DNA of 64,000 nt from Archangium lipolyticum. GTDB taxonomy: Bacteria; Myxococcota; Myxococcia; Myxococcales; Myxococcaceae. The stretch is from assembly GCF_024623785.1 (NCBI RefSeq), contig NZ_JANKBZ010000010.1, positions 290,220-354,219 of the forward strand, given 5' to 3'. Under the pieces are notes generated by a model. The model was given only the letters and a program-made list of their open reading frames with translations. It was not told the origin of the DNA and did not search any database. The position numbers and the translations under genes were made by a program. Position 1 is the stretch's first letter. Every line of letters begins with the position of its first letter. Below are positions 49,868-58,305 of the stretch, piece after piece.

Positions 49868-50167
49868 TCACGGGGCCGGGCGGGGGTGGCGCGACAGCCG
49901 GTAGAGGAGCAACGCCGTGCGCTCGGCCTGCATCGCGAGCGAGTCGAGCCGCACCTCCTCGCGCGGCGAGTGCGACCCGCTGTCCAGCGCGCCCAGCCCG
50001 TCGAGCCCATCGACGAAGGGCTCGACGAACGAGATGTCCCCGGCTCCGCGCTTGCCCGGGTCGAACGCCCCGGGTCGAACGCCTTGACCTTGCCGTACCC
50101 GAGCGCCTGGCCACGGCTGGTGTCAAAGGAGTCATTCCGTGCATCATGCCGTTGAGCAGCAGGTGCT
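49868..50167 (-). pseudogene. M20-family metallopeptidase, 3' remnant
   Basis: On the minus strand three frames are needed to follow the homology: LLNGMM, then RNDSFDTSRGQALGYGKVKA, then FDPGKRGAGDISFVEPFVDG and LDGLGALDSGSHSPREEV to a TGA at 49868-49870. These are C-terminal motifs of M20 peptidases, with the metal-binding His in SGSHSP. The second shift is caused by a perfect 14-bp tandem duplication. The 5' two-thirds are missing; the metzincin gene lies immediately upstream. Confidence 0.75.
50055..50082. repeat. 14-bp tandem duplication in the M20 remnant
   Basis: CCCGGGTCGAACGC occurs at 50055-50068 and again directly at 50069-50082. Removing one copy restores the reading frame of the peptidase, so it is the likely inactivating slip. 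Confidence 0.85.
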
Positions 50168-50186
50168 CAAGAATCAGGTTACCTGC

Positions 50187-51584
50187 TCAAGGAGCGCCGC
50201 GGCGGCCCTGGGCGCGGCCCTGGAAGATCCAGTGGTCCATCGCCGCCGGGTAGTTGGTGGCACCGAAAGCCGCCACCAGGTCCGGGTTGTTGGCCAGGTA
50301 GTATTTCACGTCGAACTCCGCGGAGGCACGGCGGCCCTCGTAGAGTCCCTGGTGGATCCAGTGGTTGAGGGCCGCGCCGTAGTTGTTGCCGAACGCCGCC
50401 TGGAGATCCCCGTTGTTGGCCAGGTAGTACTTCACGTCGAACTCCGCGGAAGCACGGCGGCCCTCGCCAATACCCCAGTTGAGCCAGTGGTTGCGCGCCG
50501 CCACATAGTTGGTGGGGCCGTACGCCGCCACCAGATCCGGGTTGTTGGCCAGGTAGTACTTCACGTCGAAGTGGGCCGAGCTGCGGCGGCCCTCGGCAAT
50601 ACCCCAGTTGAGCCAGTGGTTGCGCGCCGCCTCCCAGTTCGCCGCCCCGTAGGCGTTGACGAGGTCCCCGTGGTTGCTCAGATAGAACCCGGTGTCGACA
50701 TCCGTCTCAGCCAGCGGGCCGTAGAGCACCCGGGCGCCGCTCACGTCCGTGGCCGTGAGATTGAGATCCCCACGGTTGGAGCCGTTGCACTGCGGGTAGT
50801 GCATCACCGAAGCCGCGTCGTACCCCGTCAGCGCGCGCCAGTTGTTGTCCTCGAAGCAGGTCCGAGCCTCGGGGCGGGTGTGCTCGTGCCGGAAGCCGAT
50901 CGTGTGCCCCAGCTCGTGGCGAAGGATGCCGGTCAGTGTCCACGGCGCGATGTTGCCGAAGGAGGAGGTGTCGATGAGGACGTTACGGCTGGCGCGGCTG
51001 TAGCTGGGGAAGAACGCGCGCGCCAGATAGGACTGGCCACTGACCGGACGCACGTCGAAGATGACCTGGTTGTTGCTGGCATTGCAGGCACCATCCTGAT
51101 CGCTCCGGTGATGGAAGCGCACGTTGACCTGCTGCCACGCGGCCGCGGCCTGGGCCATGGCCTGCACCACCGTGTTGTAGTTGGCTCCGAAGGCCGTGCT
51201 CACGCAGTAGGAGATGTTGCGCTGGCGCAGGTAGCCCCACTGGTCGTCCGCGCCATTGACCCGGTTGACGATGAGCGGCGCGCGCTGCGTGCCCAGCTCC
51301 GAGACTCCCATGGACTCCGCGTCGCGCACGTAGTCCTGGTACAGCGCACGGAGCCCCTCCTCTCCCTCCACCGGCGTATCCCCGTCGACGATGAAGATGC
51401 CCGTGTCGGGCTCGCGCCAGGCCTGGGCACGGAACTCCTCATACGTCAGCACCGGCTCACGGGCCACCGCTTCGGACAACGGCGACTCCAGCGTCTCACC
51501 GCAGCCCACCAGCCCCACCGAGGCAACACCCGCCACCCAAAGCCCGCGCGCGCGGCGCGAATGACCACCCAAGGACAGCTTCAT
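50187..51584 (-). CDS. Metzincin-type zinc protease lipoprotein with four C-terminal repeats
   Basis: A 465-residue protein. WVAGVASVGLVGCG has a lipobox. The zinc motif HELGHTIGFRH (HExxHxxGxxH, about 223-233) and the Met-turn SVMHYP (about 259) define a metzincin, similar in plan to M12/M57-type myxobacterial proteases. Residues 296-465 are four 42-43-residue repeats built on FDVKYYLANNPDLVAAYG, NYVAARNHWLNWGI and EGRRAS. Repeats of this kind occur at the ends of various secreted bacterial proteins and may bind the surface or polysaccharide. AAGGG upstream favours the ATG at 51584 over one 15 bases earlier. Confidence 0.85.
   Translation of the reverse strand: MKLSLGGHSRRARGLWVAGVASVGLVGCGETLESPLSEAVAREPVLTYEEFRAQAWREPDTGIFIVDGDTPVEGEEGLRALYQDYVRDAESMGVSELGTQRAPLIVNRVNGADDQWGYLRQRNISYCVSTAFGANYNTVVQAMAQAAAAWQQVNVRFHHRSDQDGACNASNNQVIFDVRPVSGQSYLARAFFPSYSRASRNVLIDTSSFGNIAPWTLTGILRHELGHTIGFRHEHTRPEARTCFEDNNWRALTGYDAASVMHYPQCNGSNRGDLNLTATDVSGARVLYGPLAETDVDTGFYLSNHGDLVNAYGAANWEAARNHWLNWGIAEGRRSSAHFDVKYYLANNPDLVAAYGPTNYVAARNHWLNWGIGEGRRASAEFDVKYYLANNGDLQAAFGNNYGAALNHWIHQGLYEGRRASAEFDVKYYLANNPDLVAAFGATNYPAAMDHWIFQGRAQGRRGAP
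50190..50705 (-). repeat. Four DNA repeats encoding the protease C-terminal units
   Basis: Units of about 129 bases (one of 126) repeat four times. The sequence encoding FDVKYYLANN recurs almost unchanged at the DNA level in the last three, while the first unit (TGFYLSNHGDLVNAYG) is diverged. Near-identity makes copy-number change by recombination plausible. Confidence 0.8.
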
Positions 51585-51874
51585 GGATAACCCTTTCATT
51601 CATTCAGGGAGCGCTGCTCCCCGATGTCAACGCGCTCCGGAATGCTCTCCGAGGCACCTCCCAGAACGCTGTCGCAAGTAAGCCATCCATGCGGCGCGTA
51701 TTCCAGAACCAGACAGGTATTCCATGCTTTTTTGGAATTCGGCATTCAATCCAGGAGCGCAATGCGACCCGGAGGGCTCTCGTACCGCAGCTCGAGCGCC
51801 CCACGGCCAAAGCGGGTGAGGCCCTTGAGCAGATGTTCTTCCCCCCCCCGCCGCCCGGACGATTATCTTTGGAG

Positions 51875-52360
51875 GATGGTTGTTGAAACAGACGCGCAGG
51901 CAGTAGCGCCCCTCCAGCGTCGTATAGGAGGGCACGGCCACGCCGGACTCGTGCAGACGGCAGAGCAGCTCGCGGTTCCACGCGTCGAGCCGGGCCTCGG
52001 GAGCGCCCCGGCAGACATACCGGAAGCGCGTGATGTTGAGGGACACCGGCGCCAGACGTTGGAGCTCCGGCTCCGCGTCCACCCGGCGCCCGAGCAGGTG
52101 GGCCTGCTCCACGTTCTGCTCGATGAGACGGCCGTACTTCGCGGCCCCGTATGCCTTGAGGCTCATCCACACCTTGAGCGCCCGGAAGCCTCGGGAGAGC
52201 TGGACGCCGTACTCACTGAACATGGACGGGCGCGCCGCGAGTCCTCGGGACATCTTCCGGGCCACGGTGAGCCCCACCAGGGTGGCCATCGAGCCCCCGC
52301 TCACCAGCAGGCCACTGGCCTGTTCGGGGAAGCCGAGCAGTTCCCGGCCCAGCTCTACAC
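51875..52360 (-). pseudogene. PLP-dependent decarboxylase remnant with internal deletion
   Basis: ELLGFPEQASGLLVSGGSMA and TLVGLTVARK come from the N-terminal third of group II (aromatic amino acid) decarboxylases. They run in frame straight into FSEYGVQLSRGFRALKVWMS and PEARLDAWNRELLCRLHESG, which belong to the C-terminal third. Roughly 200 residues, including the PLP-binding Lys, are missing. The 5' end and the last part after CLRVCFNNH are also lost, so it cannot be active. Confidence 0.75.
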
Positions 52361-52385
52361 GAACGCCCGGATATCCGACCTGCCC

Positions 52386-52709
52386 ATGATGGTGCTTGGC
52401 AAGGCCGACATCCGCACCGACAATGATGCCCTCTACAACTTCGGGACCACGGCCGGTAAGCCCATGTACCGCCCACAGGATTTGTCTGGCGCCTCGAATA
52501 CCACGGGCAGCGTCTTGAACCAGAAGGGGTGGTGGCCGATGCAGAACGACGCCTGGCTGCTCGGCGGCGCGCACGGAGGCCGGCAGTTCCACCTCGCCAA
52601 GAACGACCTCACGGATGCGGACCTCTGGGACGCCAAATCCAACCGTCCCACGGTCCTCGGCCGGGAGATCCTCGCGCCCGTGTTGGACACCCCCGTGCCG
52701 ACCATCTGA
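52386..52709 (+). CDS. Fragment of a hypothetical gene
   Basis: The 107 codons from MMVLGKADIRTDNDALYNFG to DTPVPTI read well (LSGASNTTGSVLNQKGWWPM, AWLLGGAHGGRQFHLAKNDL) with host-like codon use. I recognise no family. The frame stays open leftwards into the decarboxylase remnant on the other strand, so its true 5' end was probably lost at a recombination junction near 52350. No Shine-Dalgarno is seen. Confidence 0.4.
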   Translation: MMVLGKADIRTDNDALYNFGTTAGKPMYRPQDLSGASNTTGSVLNQKGWWPMQNDAWLLGGAHGGRQFHLAKNDLTDADLWDAKSNRPTVLGREILAPVLDTPVPTI

Positions 52710-53041
52710 GGCGGTTCGAGTCACACCCACTGGCGCGGGGGAGGGTCCTTCCATCGAAGGCAATGCCGCTGATGGATGCAGTGCTCCTCCTCGCGTCATG
52801 CCAGTCGCTGTCTTCTCGCGTGGAGAGGATTCGAGGCTGACACCTTCTGCGGCCTGTTGCAGTCCACCTCCATTTCCGCTATTCACCACGAACGGTCTGC
52901 AGTTCACCGAGGCGTTGCCGCCCCTGACGGGGAGCTAAACCTGCAAGTTGTGACCTGGACACGCACTTGTCCCCGTGCCGAGTCGAAAGACGGCAACCAT
53001 CGACGATCCCTTTGCGGAACGGCGCATGACGAGGATCAGCC
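52710..53041. other. Intergenic region without a recognised gene
   Basis: The 332 bases before the DUF2087 gene show no ORF with coding character and no clear promoter or repeat. AGGATCAGCC at the right end is the ribosome-binding region of the next gene. Confidence 0.45.
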
Positions 53042-53587
53042 ATGTCCAGACTCAGCCTTCCCTATGCGGTAGCCGACATCTCGGCACTGGCCCGCTCGCT
53101 GCGTGACCAGCTCGGAAAACTCGGCCACATGCCGGGGCATGTCGAACTGCTCAACATGCTGGCCCGCTCGGCCGGCTATGCCAACTACCAGCATTTCCGC
53201 GCCCAGTTGGAGGCGCGGTCGCGTCTCGCGGCGCCGCGGGCTCCCACACCGGCGCCCGATCACGAGCGCATCGAGAAGGTGGCGCGCCACTTCGATGATT
53301 CGGGGCGCCTGCTGCGCTGGCCAGCCAGGGCCAATCAGCAGGATCTCTGCCTCTGGGTATTGTGGTCGCGGATTCCAAGCGGCAAGGTGTTCACCGAGCA
53401 GCAGATCAACGAGCTCCTGAAGCACTGGCATCTGTTCGGCGATCACGCCCTGCTGCGCCGGTCGCTGTTCGACCTCAGGCTGGTGGCCCGCACCACCGAC
53501 GGCCGGCAGTACCGTCGCATCGAGCAGAAGCCGCCGGCGGAGCTCTCGCCGTTGATTGAGCACCTCAACGCTCGTACCGCCGCCTGA
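53042..53587 (+). CDS. DUF2087-domain protein
   Basis: A 181-residue protein. The C-terminal 90 residues (RLLRWPARANQQDLCLWVLW, FTEQQINELLKHWHLFGDHA, LLRRSLFDLRLVARTTDGRQ) match DUF2087, a winged-helix-like domain often found in DNA-binding regulators. The N-terminal 60 residues (ISALARSLRDQL, PGHVELLNMLARSAGYANYQ) form a helical region commonly attached to it. AGGA lies seven bases before the ATG. The neighbours are remnants, so it may have survived from a lost locus. Confidence 0.82.
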   Translation: MSRLSLPYAVADISALARSLRDQLGKLGHMPGHVELLNMLARSAGYANYQHFRAQLEARSRLAAPRAPTPAPDHERIEKVARHFDDSGRLLRWPARANQQDLCLWVLWSRIPSGKVFTEQQINELLKHWHLFGDHALLRRSLFDLRLVARTTDGRQYRRIEQKPPAELSPLIEHLNARTAA

Positions 53588-53786
53588 ATGGGGTTGTCCT
53601 AGCGAGAACCTGACTTCCCAGGGCCGGTGCTGGCCTCGCTGGATACCTACGCTCTGGTCAAGGAGCGCGACTATGCCGCCGCGGATCCCGCGGAATCGGC
53701 GCGATGAGAACCTCCCCCCAGCCGTCACCGAAGCTGCTGGGGGGATGTGCCACGGGGGGCAGGCGGTAGGGCCCCCAGACACCTCG

Positions 53787-54584
53787 CTAGTTGTAGGTGC
53801 CCTTCATGATCACGCCCTCTATCGGGTAATCGCCGTACGAGCACGCGAACCAGGTGCCGGCGGCCGGGTTGTTGATGGTGCAGGTCCCGAGCCCGAAGTC
53901 CGGGTACTGCTGGCAGGTATAGGTATTCGTGGTGGGCTGCTCGCCGTGCCTCACGTACAGATACGGGGGAACATTCCAGCTGCCCCTCGTGAGCCTCTCG
54001 GTGAAGACGAGCGAGGTCTTCCCGCTCGGCACGTCCAGCGTGAAGCACTTCCACACGCCTCCGGTGTACGGGTACGGAGCCGTCTCCACGCCGTTGGTCA
54101 GCACGCTATCGCTGGGGATGCCCAGGGTGTACGTGCCTACCAGTTCCATGCCCGAGACGGGGCGGGAGAAGGTGCTGAGGAGCTTCACGTACCAGGTGCC
54201 GGCCCGCGGGCGGAGGAAGGTGCAGTTCGCATCGATCCTGCCCGGAGCGCAGTCGTACGTGTCTTCGGTCGGCTCGGAGCCGTAGCGCACGTACGTGTAG
54301 GGAATACCCATGCCACTTGCCGAGCGAGTCGTGTCGAACGACAGTTTGCCGGCGCCCTCGGGCACCTCCAGCGTGTAGGTGCAGCTCCAGGCATCGGCGT
54401 CGATGGAGATGTCCGTCACCTTCACGCCATTGGTGAGCGGGGTCGAGCAGGCCGTCAGGCCCGCGGCGGTCGAAGACGGGGTGCCAATCTCGTCGGTGCG
54501 CTCCGTCTGCTCCGTGCTTCTACCTTCCATACCGCACGCCATGAGGGGCAAGGCAAGGAGCGCAGTCAAAATCCGATGACGCAT
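53787..54584 (-). CDS. Lipoprotein with two PPC-type domains
   Basis: A 265-residue protein. MRHRILTALLALPLMACG ends in a lipobox. Two similar beta domains follow (about 45-150 and 155-265), each starting with LTNGV and containing LEVPEGAGKLSF or LDVPSGKTSLVF, a YVR(Y/H)G strand and a closing (L/M)(V/K)GTY. These are pre-peptidase C-terminal (PPC)-like domains without a protease. It is related in plan to the lipoprotein at 46507-47067. GGAGG lies 13 bases from the ATG, or 10 from an in-frame TTG at 54587, separated by seven Cs; either start is possible. Confidence 0.75.
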   Translation of the reverse strand: MRHRILTALLALPLMACGMEGRSTEQTERTDEIGTPSSTAAGLTACSTPLTNGVKVTDISIDADAWSCTYTLEVPEGAGKLSFDTTRSASGMGIPYTYVRYGSEPTEDTYDCAPGRIDANCTFLRPRAGTWYVKLLSTFSRPVSGMELVGTYTLGIPSDSVLTNGVETAPYPYTGGVWKCFTLDVPSGKTSLVFTERLTRGSWNVPPYLYVRHGEQPTTNTYTCQQYPDFGLGTCTINNPAAGTWFACSYGDYPIEGVIMKGTYN

Positions 54585-54805
54585 CAAGGGGGGGAAACCT
54601 CCTGCTGGCTGGTGGCGGGGGTACCACCGTGGCCGCGCCCTGATACAAACAGAAGACGGTCATTCACCAAAGACAATTCAGACCAGTCATGATTGTAAAA
54701 AGCGGCGTTCCCCTGATTCAGGAATCTGGAAGGCTCCCGTTGAACTCTCCAAGAAAATGAGAGGCTTCCGCTTCCTGGTCCGAGCCGCCTGTCAATGAGA
54801 AGGGA

Positions 54806-54960
54806 TTGCCCTTGGAAAGCTGTCATTTGAAAAGGTGTCAACTCGCGGCAGCCTTGGCGGCAAGCGTGCTCACTGCATGCGACGATGACGACAAGGTCAC
54901 CCACTGGTACGGAAGCTGGAGCGCTTCACCGCGGGACTTCCCTGTTGCCAGCCTATATCG
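54806..54960 (+). pseudogene. 5' fragment of an SGNH/GDSL hydrolase lipoprotein
   Basis: KRCQLAAALAASVLTACDDD is a lipoprotein signal and THWYGSWSASPRDF is the start of SGNH/GDSL esterases (W-x-G-(S/T)-W-x-x-(S/A)-P). The similarity stops after about 45 codons, where the sequence runs into the convergent gene at 54967. The likely start is the TTG at 54827 or 54806. It is a truncated remnant. Confidence 0.55.
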
Positions 54961-54966
54961 CCCCCG

Positions 54967-56319
54967 TCAGGGCGCCTGGACCGGGGTGATGGGCGCCACC
55001 CACAGGACGTACTGCCAGTGATCCGGGCCCCCCTCGGCGGAGATGGCGGCCACCTGGCGTTGATCCGGCGAGACGAGCAGGGCCTTCCAATACCCGCCCT
55101 CGGGCCCCGGGGGAGGCGCGGAGAAGAGGTGCCAGCTCCGCGAGTCCCTGGGACTCGTGGGGATGACGAGGTCTCCCTTCCAGGTGAGGTAGCGGCCACC
55201 GCCCAGCACCGGGCCGCCGACCCCGTGAGCGAACTCGGCGCTCACCTCCTTCGGGGAGAGCGCGCGCTCACCGGCGAGCCAGCGGCCCGAACTGAAATAC
55301 ACGAGCCGCCCGTCGACGACGCGCCCGAGGAAGGGGGACGCTTCTTCAGACCTTCCCCCGGAGCACACCTCCCCGAGACAGGTCAAGCCACAGCCTCCGG
55401 GTTGGAAATCCAGGAAGCGCTCAGCCAGCGATGGCGGTACGGGCTCGAGCTCGCCCCAGCGGTGGCGCGTGGTGTCGTAGCAGCGCAGCTGGCCCGAGAC
55501 ATCCTGCTGGCGCATGCACAGCTCGCGTCCGCGCCAGAAGAGCCCCGGAGGGCCGTGCGGGGCCAACGTCGGAACCTCCAGCACCTTGCCGATGCGGCGG
55601 GGCGTCTGGGCGCGCAGGGGTTGGCTCTTCCGGCGGCCCTCCTCCACCGTGCGCTCCACCTCCCGGACCGCGGCGGCCACGTCGGGCCAGGCCGCCAGGG
55701 AGTCCCTGTTCAGCAATTCCTCCACGCGCCGCCAATCACCCGCCACCACCTGCTCGCGCACCGAATGGACGTATGCCAGGGCACGGAGCCGGGAGGCGGA
55801 CGCATCCGAGGGAGGCACCAGCTCCACCAGGTATTCCATGATCGACGCCTCCCCCACCTTCCCACGTGCCGGAGCCGCCAGTCGCCGCGTCAGCTCGCGC
55901 TCCAGGGAAGGATCCACGGACACGCCCCCCTCGGGTCTCGGCAGCAGCTCGAGCGCGGGCGCACGGCCGACCCGCAGCCGGAGGGTTTTCTCCCGGCACT
56001 CCAACTCCAGGCCCGGTGGGGGGGGAGTACTCCCGTCCTCGCTCGATTGATCGAAGCTCAGCCACACCTGGCCTTCGGGGCCACGCACCTCCACCTCGCT
56101 CTCGCTCACCGCCTCCGCGGAACAGGAGCCGCTCCATGAGTAGCTGGCGGACACCCGTACCTCCGCTCCGGACGAGGTGCCACACCGTAAGGGCAGACGT
56201 TGCTCCTCGTCGGAACCGAAGGGGATGACGACGGAGGCGCTGGGAGCGGGAACACCCGCGTCCCCGGCGAACGCGCGCAGGGAGAGCAGAAGGCCGGACA
56301 GGAGGAGGTGGAAGCGCAT
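54967..56319 (-). CDS. Exported protein of unknown function
   Basis: A 450-residue protein starting MRFHLLLSGLLLSLRAFAGD, a clear signal peptide. The middle (about 150-270) is helical and charged (GKVGEASIMEYLVELVPP, GDWRRVEELLNRDSLAAW). The C-terminal 180 residues look like beta-propeller or Kelch-type strands (LFWRGRELCMRQQDVSGQL, GRYLTWKGDLVIPTS, WKALLVSPDQRQVAAISA). The start is set by the signal peptide; there is no obvious Shine-Dalgarno. I recognise no named family. Confidence 0.65.
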   Translation of the reverse strand: MRFHLLLSGLLLSLRAFAGDAGVPAPSASVVIPFGSDEEQRLPLRCGTSSGAEVRVSASYSWSGSCSAEAVSESEVEVRGPEGQVWLSFDQSSEDGSTPPPPGLELECREKTLRLRVGRAPALELLPRPEGGVSVDPSLERELTRRLAAPARGKVGEASIMEYLVELVPPSDASASRLRALAYVHSVREQVVAGDWRRVEELLNRDSLAAWPDVAAAVREVERTVEEGRRKSQPLRAQTPRRIGKVLEVPTLAPHGPPGLFWRGRELCMRQQDVSGQLRCYDTTRHRWGELEPVPPSLAERFLDFQPGGCGLTCLGEVCSGGRSEEASPFLGRVVDGRLVYFSSGRWLAGERALSPKEVSAEFAHGVGGPVLGGGRYLTWKGDLVIPTSPRDSRSWHLFSAPPPGPEGGYWKALLVSPDQRQVAAISAEGGPDHWQYVLWVAPITPVQAP

Positions 56320-56687
56320 GCCCGGGCCAAAGCAATCGCGATGCCGTGGATTCACGGCCCTCCCTGCGTCCCTCCGGCCACATACCGCGTCCAGGCGAAC
56401 GCGAACGACGCACCTGGGGGCTCCGGCTTCACGCTGGCGTTGTGAGAGTTGCAAGGACGAGCTTCTCGTTGCTCACTCGCTGGTGCCGGACGGCGTCTTG
56501 GTGCCGGGGGAGGGCGGTGTGCGCTTGGAGGCGTTGCCCCCGCCCACGCCAACACGCACCTTCACGCGAAGAATTCGCCAGCATGGTTTTTTGGGCTCCG
56601 CGTGAGACACGCGCCAATTTTCTCCGTCTTTAGGAGGAAGTGCCCGTTGTGTCAGCCCTGGTAATCCCCCCCTTCCCCGGGAGTCCG

Positions 56688-57551
56688 ATGAAAAAGCTAT
56701 TTTTCTCCATTGCGGCATTGACACTGGCCGCGACCAGCGCGTCGGCGGCGGGTCGCATGAACCCGTCGGACCTTCGCCGTGTCGCGAAGGCGCGTGAGCG
56801 CATCGTCCCCGCCGTCGAGAAGGAGTTCGGACCCAAGGCCCGGTTCGTCCACCTCTTCGGTCAAGGCCGAAACATGATGGTGGGTATCATCGCCGAGATT
56901 CCGGAGCAGCCGCTGGGGACGGACGACGTGCCGCTGCTGGCCATCGCCCAGTACGACGAGTCGACCGGCGCGGTGCGCGTGGTGGATCGCGAGTTCAAGT
57001 ACCGTGAGGCGCGTGCGGTGGGGCAGAACGTGGCGCTGCTGGATGGGCAGGGCAACCTGCGCCTGCGCGAGCCCAACGGCCGCGAGCGGGTGCTGGCCCA
57101 GAAGGTGGGCGGAGATCTGTTCCCGACGGCGAAGGGTGACGCCCTGGTGGCCACGCTGGTGGGTGACGGCGAGGGACACGAGACGTCCGTGGGCATCATC
57201 GATCTGAAAGGCCGCGTGAAGGTGCTGGCGGATGGGCCCGGAATCGACGCGACGCCCAGCATCTCGCCGGATGGCAAGACGGTGGTCTTCGTGTCCGGCC
57301 GCACCAGCGTGGCGTCGTTCTTCGTCACGACGGTGGATGGCGCCGAGCCCAAGCAGCTCACCAACATCGGGCTGGAGAGCCACATGCTGTTCGGGGGCGC
57401 TCCGGAGGGCTTCGTCCCCCCGCCCGTCTCGAGCCACCACATGGAGTGGGTGAGCGACGACGTGCTCCGCTACAACGCGGGCGGCGGCGAGTTCTGGAAG
57501 ATCAACGTGCGCACGGGCCAGGCGGCTCCGGATGTGGGAGGTGAGAAGTGA
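56688..57551 (+). CDS. Exported TolB/WD40-like beta-propeller protein
   Basis: A 287-residue protein. MKKLFFSIAALTLAATSASA is a signal peptide. Strands such as TPSISPDGKTVVFVSGRTSV (a PD40/TolB blade), VASFFVTTVDGAEPKQLTNI and HHMEWVSDDVLRYNAGGGEF suggest a small propeller. GGGAG precedes the ATG by five bases. The stop overlaps the next ATG by one base (TGATG), so it is co-translated with the M23 endopeptidase and probably assists or regulates it in the envelope. Confidence 0.7.
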   Translation: MKKLFFSIAALTLAATSASAAGRMNPSDLRRVAKARERIVPAVEKEFGPKARFVHLFGQGRNMMVGIIAEIPEQPLGTDDVPLLAIAQYDESTGAVRVVDREFKYREARAVGQNVALLDGQGNLRLREPNGRERVLAQKVGGDLFPTAKGDALVATLVGDGEGHETSVGIIDLKGRVKVLADGPGIDATPSISPDGKTVVFVSGRTSVASFFVTTVDGAEPKQLTNIGLESHMLFGGAPEGFVPPPVSSHHMEWVSDDVLRYNAGGGEFWKINVRTGQAAPDVGGEK

Positions 57552-58198
57552 TGAACACGATGAAGAAGCTCGCCGCGACGCTGCTCTTCGCGCTGGTGGC
57601 GCTGCCGGGGGTCTCCTCGGCGCAGACGATGTTCCGCTTCCCCATGTCGCAGCTCGCGGACCAGTGTGGCAACGGTGGCTGCACGGTGAGCGCGTACAAG
57701 GATTACGGTGGCCGGGACTACGCGTGTGGAGGCGTGCGCTACTCCGGCCACACGGGCACGGACTACGCCCTGGTGGGCGGGTTCAGCAAGATGGACTACG
57801 GCGTGTGGGTGATGAACGCCGCCGCGGGCGTCATCGAGTCCTCGGTGGATGGGTACTTCGACCGGTGCAACTACTGGGACCAGGCCAACCCGTACGCCGC
57901 CTGCGGCCTCTACACGGCCAACTACATCATCATGCGGCACGCGGATGGCACGAAGACCAAGTACTGGCACCTGATGAAGTACACGCAGCAGTTCGCCCGG
58001 AACACGTCCCTTGCCTGCGCGTATTGGATTGCGCGGGCGGGCTCGTCGGGGGCCTCCACGGGGCCGCACCTGCACTTCGAGTACTGGGTGCCGAACTACG
58101 GCATCGATGACCCGTACGCGGGCTCGTGCGGTACGCCCTACACGCGGTGGACCTCGCAGGGCGCGTACCGGGGCCTGCCCGGCATCGCCTGCCAGTAG
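57551..58198 (+). CDS. Secreted M23-family endopeptidase
   Basis: A 215-residue LytM/lysostaphin-type metallopeptidase. MNTMKKLAATLLFALVALPG is the start of the signal peptide. YSGHTGTDYAL carries the first zinc ligands (H-x3-D), TKYWHLMKYT a conserved His, and STGPHLHFEYW the H-x-H pair. Pairs of cysteines (QCGNGGC, ACGG, CGTP) suggest disulfides in the secreted form. GGAGGTGA six bases upstream fixes the start. Predatory myxobacteria secrete such enzymes to cut prey peptidoglycan; that use is inference. Confidence 0.88.
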   Translation: MNTMKKLAATLLFALVALPGVSSAQTMFRFPMSQLADQCGNGGCTVSAYKDYGGRDYACGGVRYSGHTGTDYALVGGFSKMDYGVWVMNAAAGVIESSVDGYFDRCNYWDQANPYAACGLYTANYIIMRHADGTKTKYWHLMKYTQQFARNTSLACAYWIARAGSSGASTGPHLHFEYWVPNYGIDDPYAGSCGTPYTRWTSQGAYRGLPGIACQ

Positions 58199-58224
58199 CG
58201 GCGAGGTATCGAGGGAGGAGGCAG

Positions 58225-58249
58225 GGCGCCGGACCGCGTGTCCGGCGCC
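58225..58249. terminator. GC-rich hairpin after the M23 gene
   Basis: GGCGCCGGAC (58225-58234) and GTCCGGCGCC (58240-58249) are perfect complements around CGCGT, 26 bases after the stop. No T tract follows, and it could serve either strand because the next gene converges. Confidence 0.5.
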
Positions 58250-58305
58250 TCGACCGAGGCGAGCTTCACGCAGGTACCGGCACGGAGCCACTGGCCGTGG
58301 CGCCA

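Noticed and set aside
51840..51860. Run of Cs near 51840 as a phase-variation tract
   Set aside because: It lies outside any supported gene, in decayed sequence, so there is no reading frame to switch.
53588..53786. Short plus-strand segment reading LDTYALVKERDYAAADPA after the DUF2087 gene
   Set aside because: No start, a short frame and no family; too little to call a gene or remnant.
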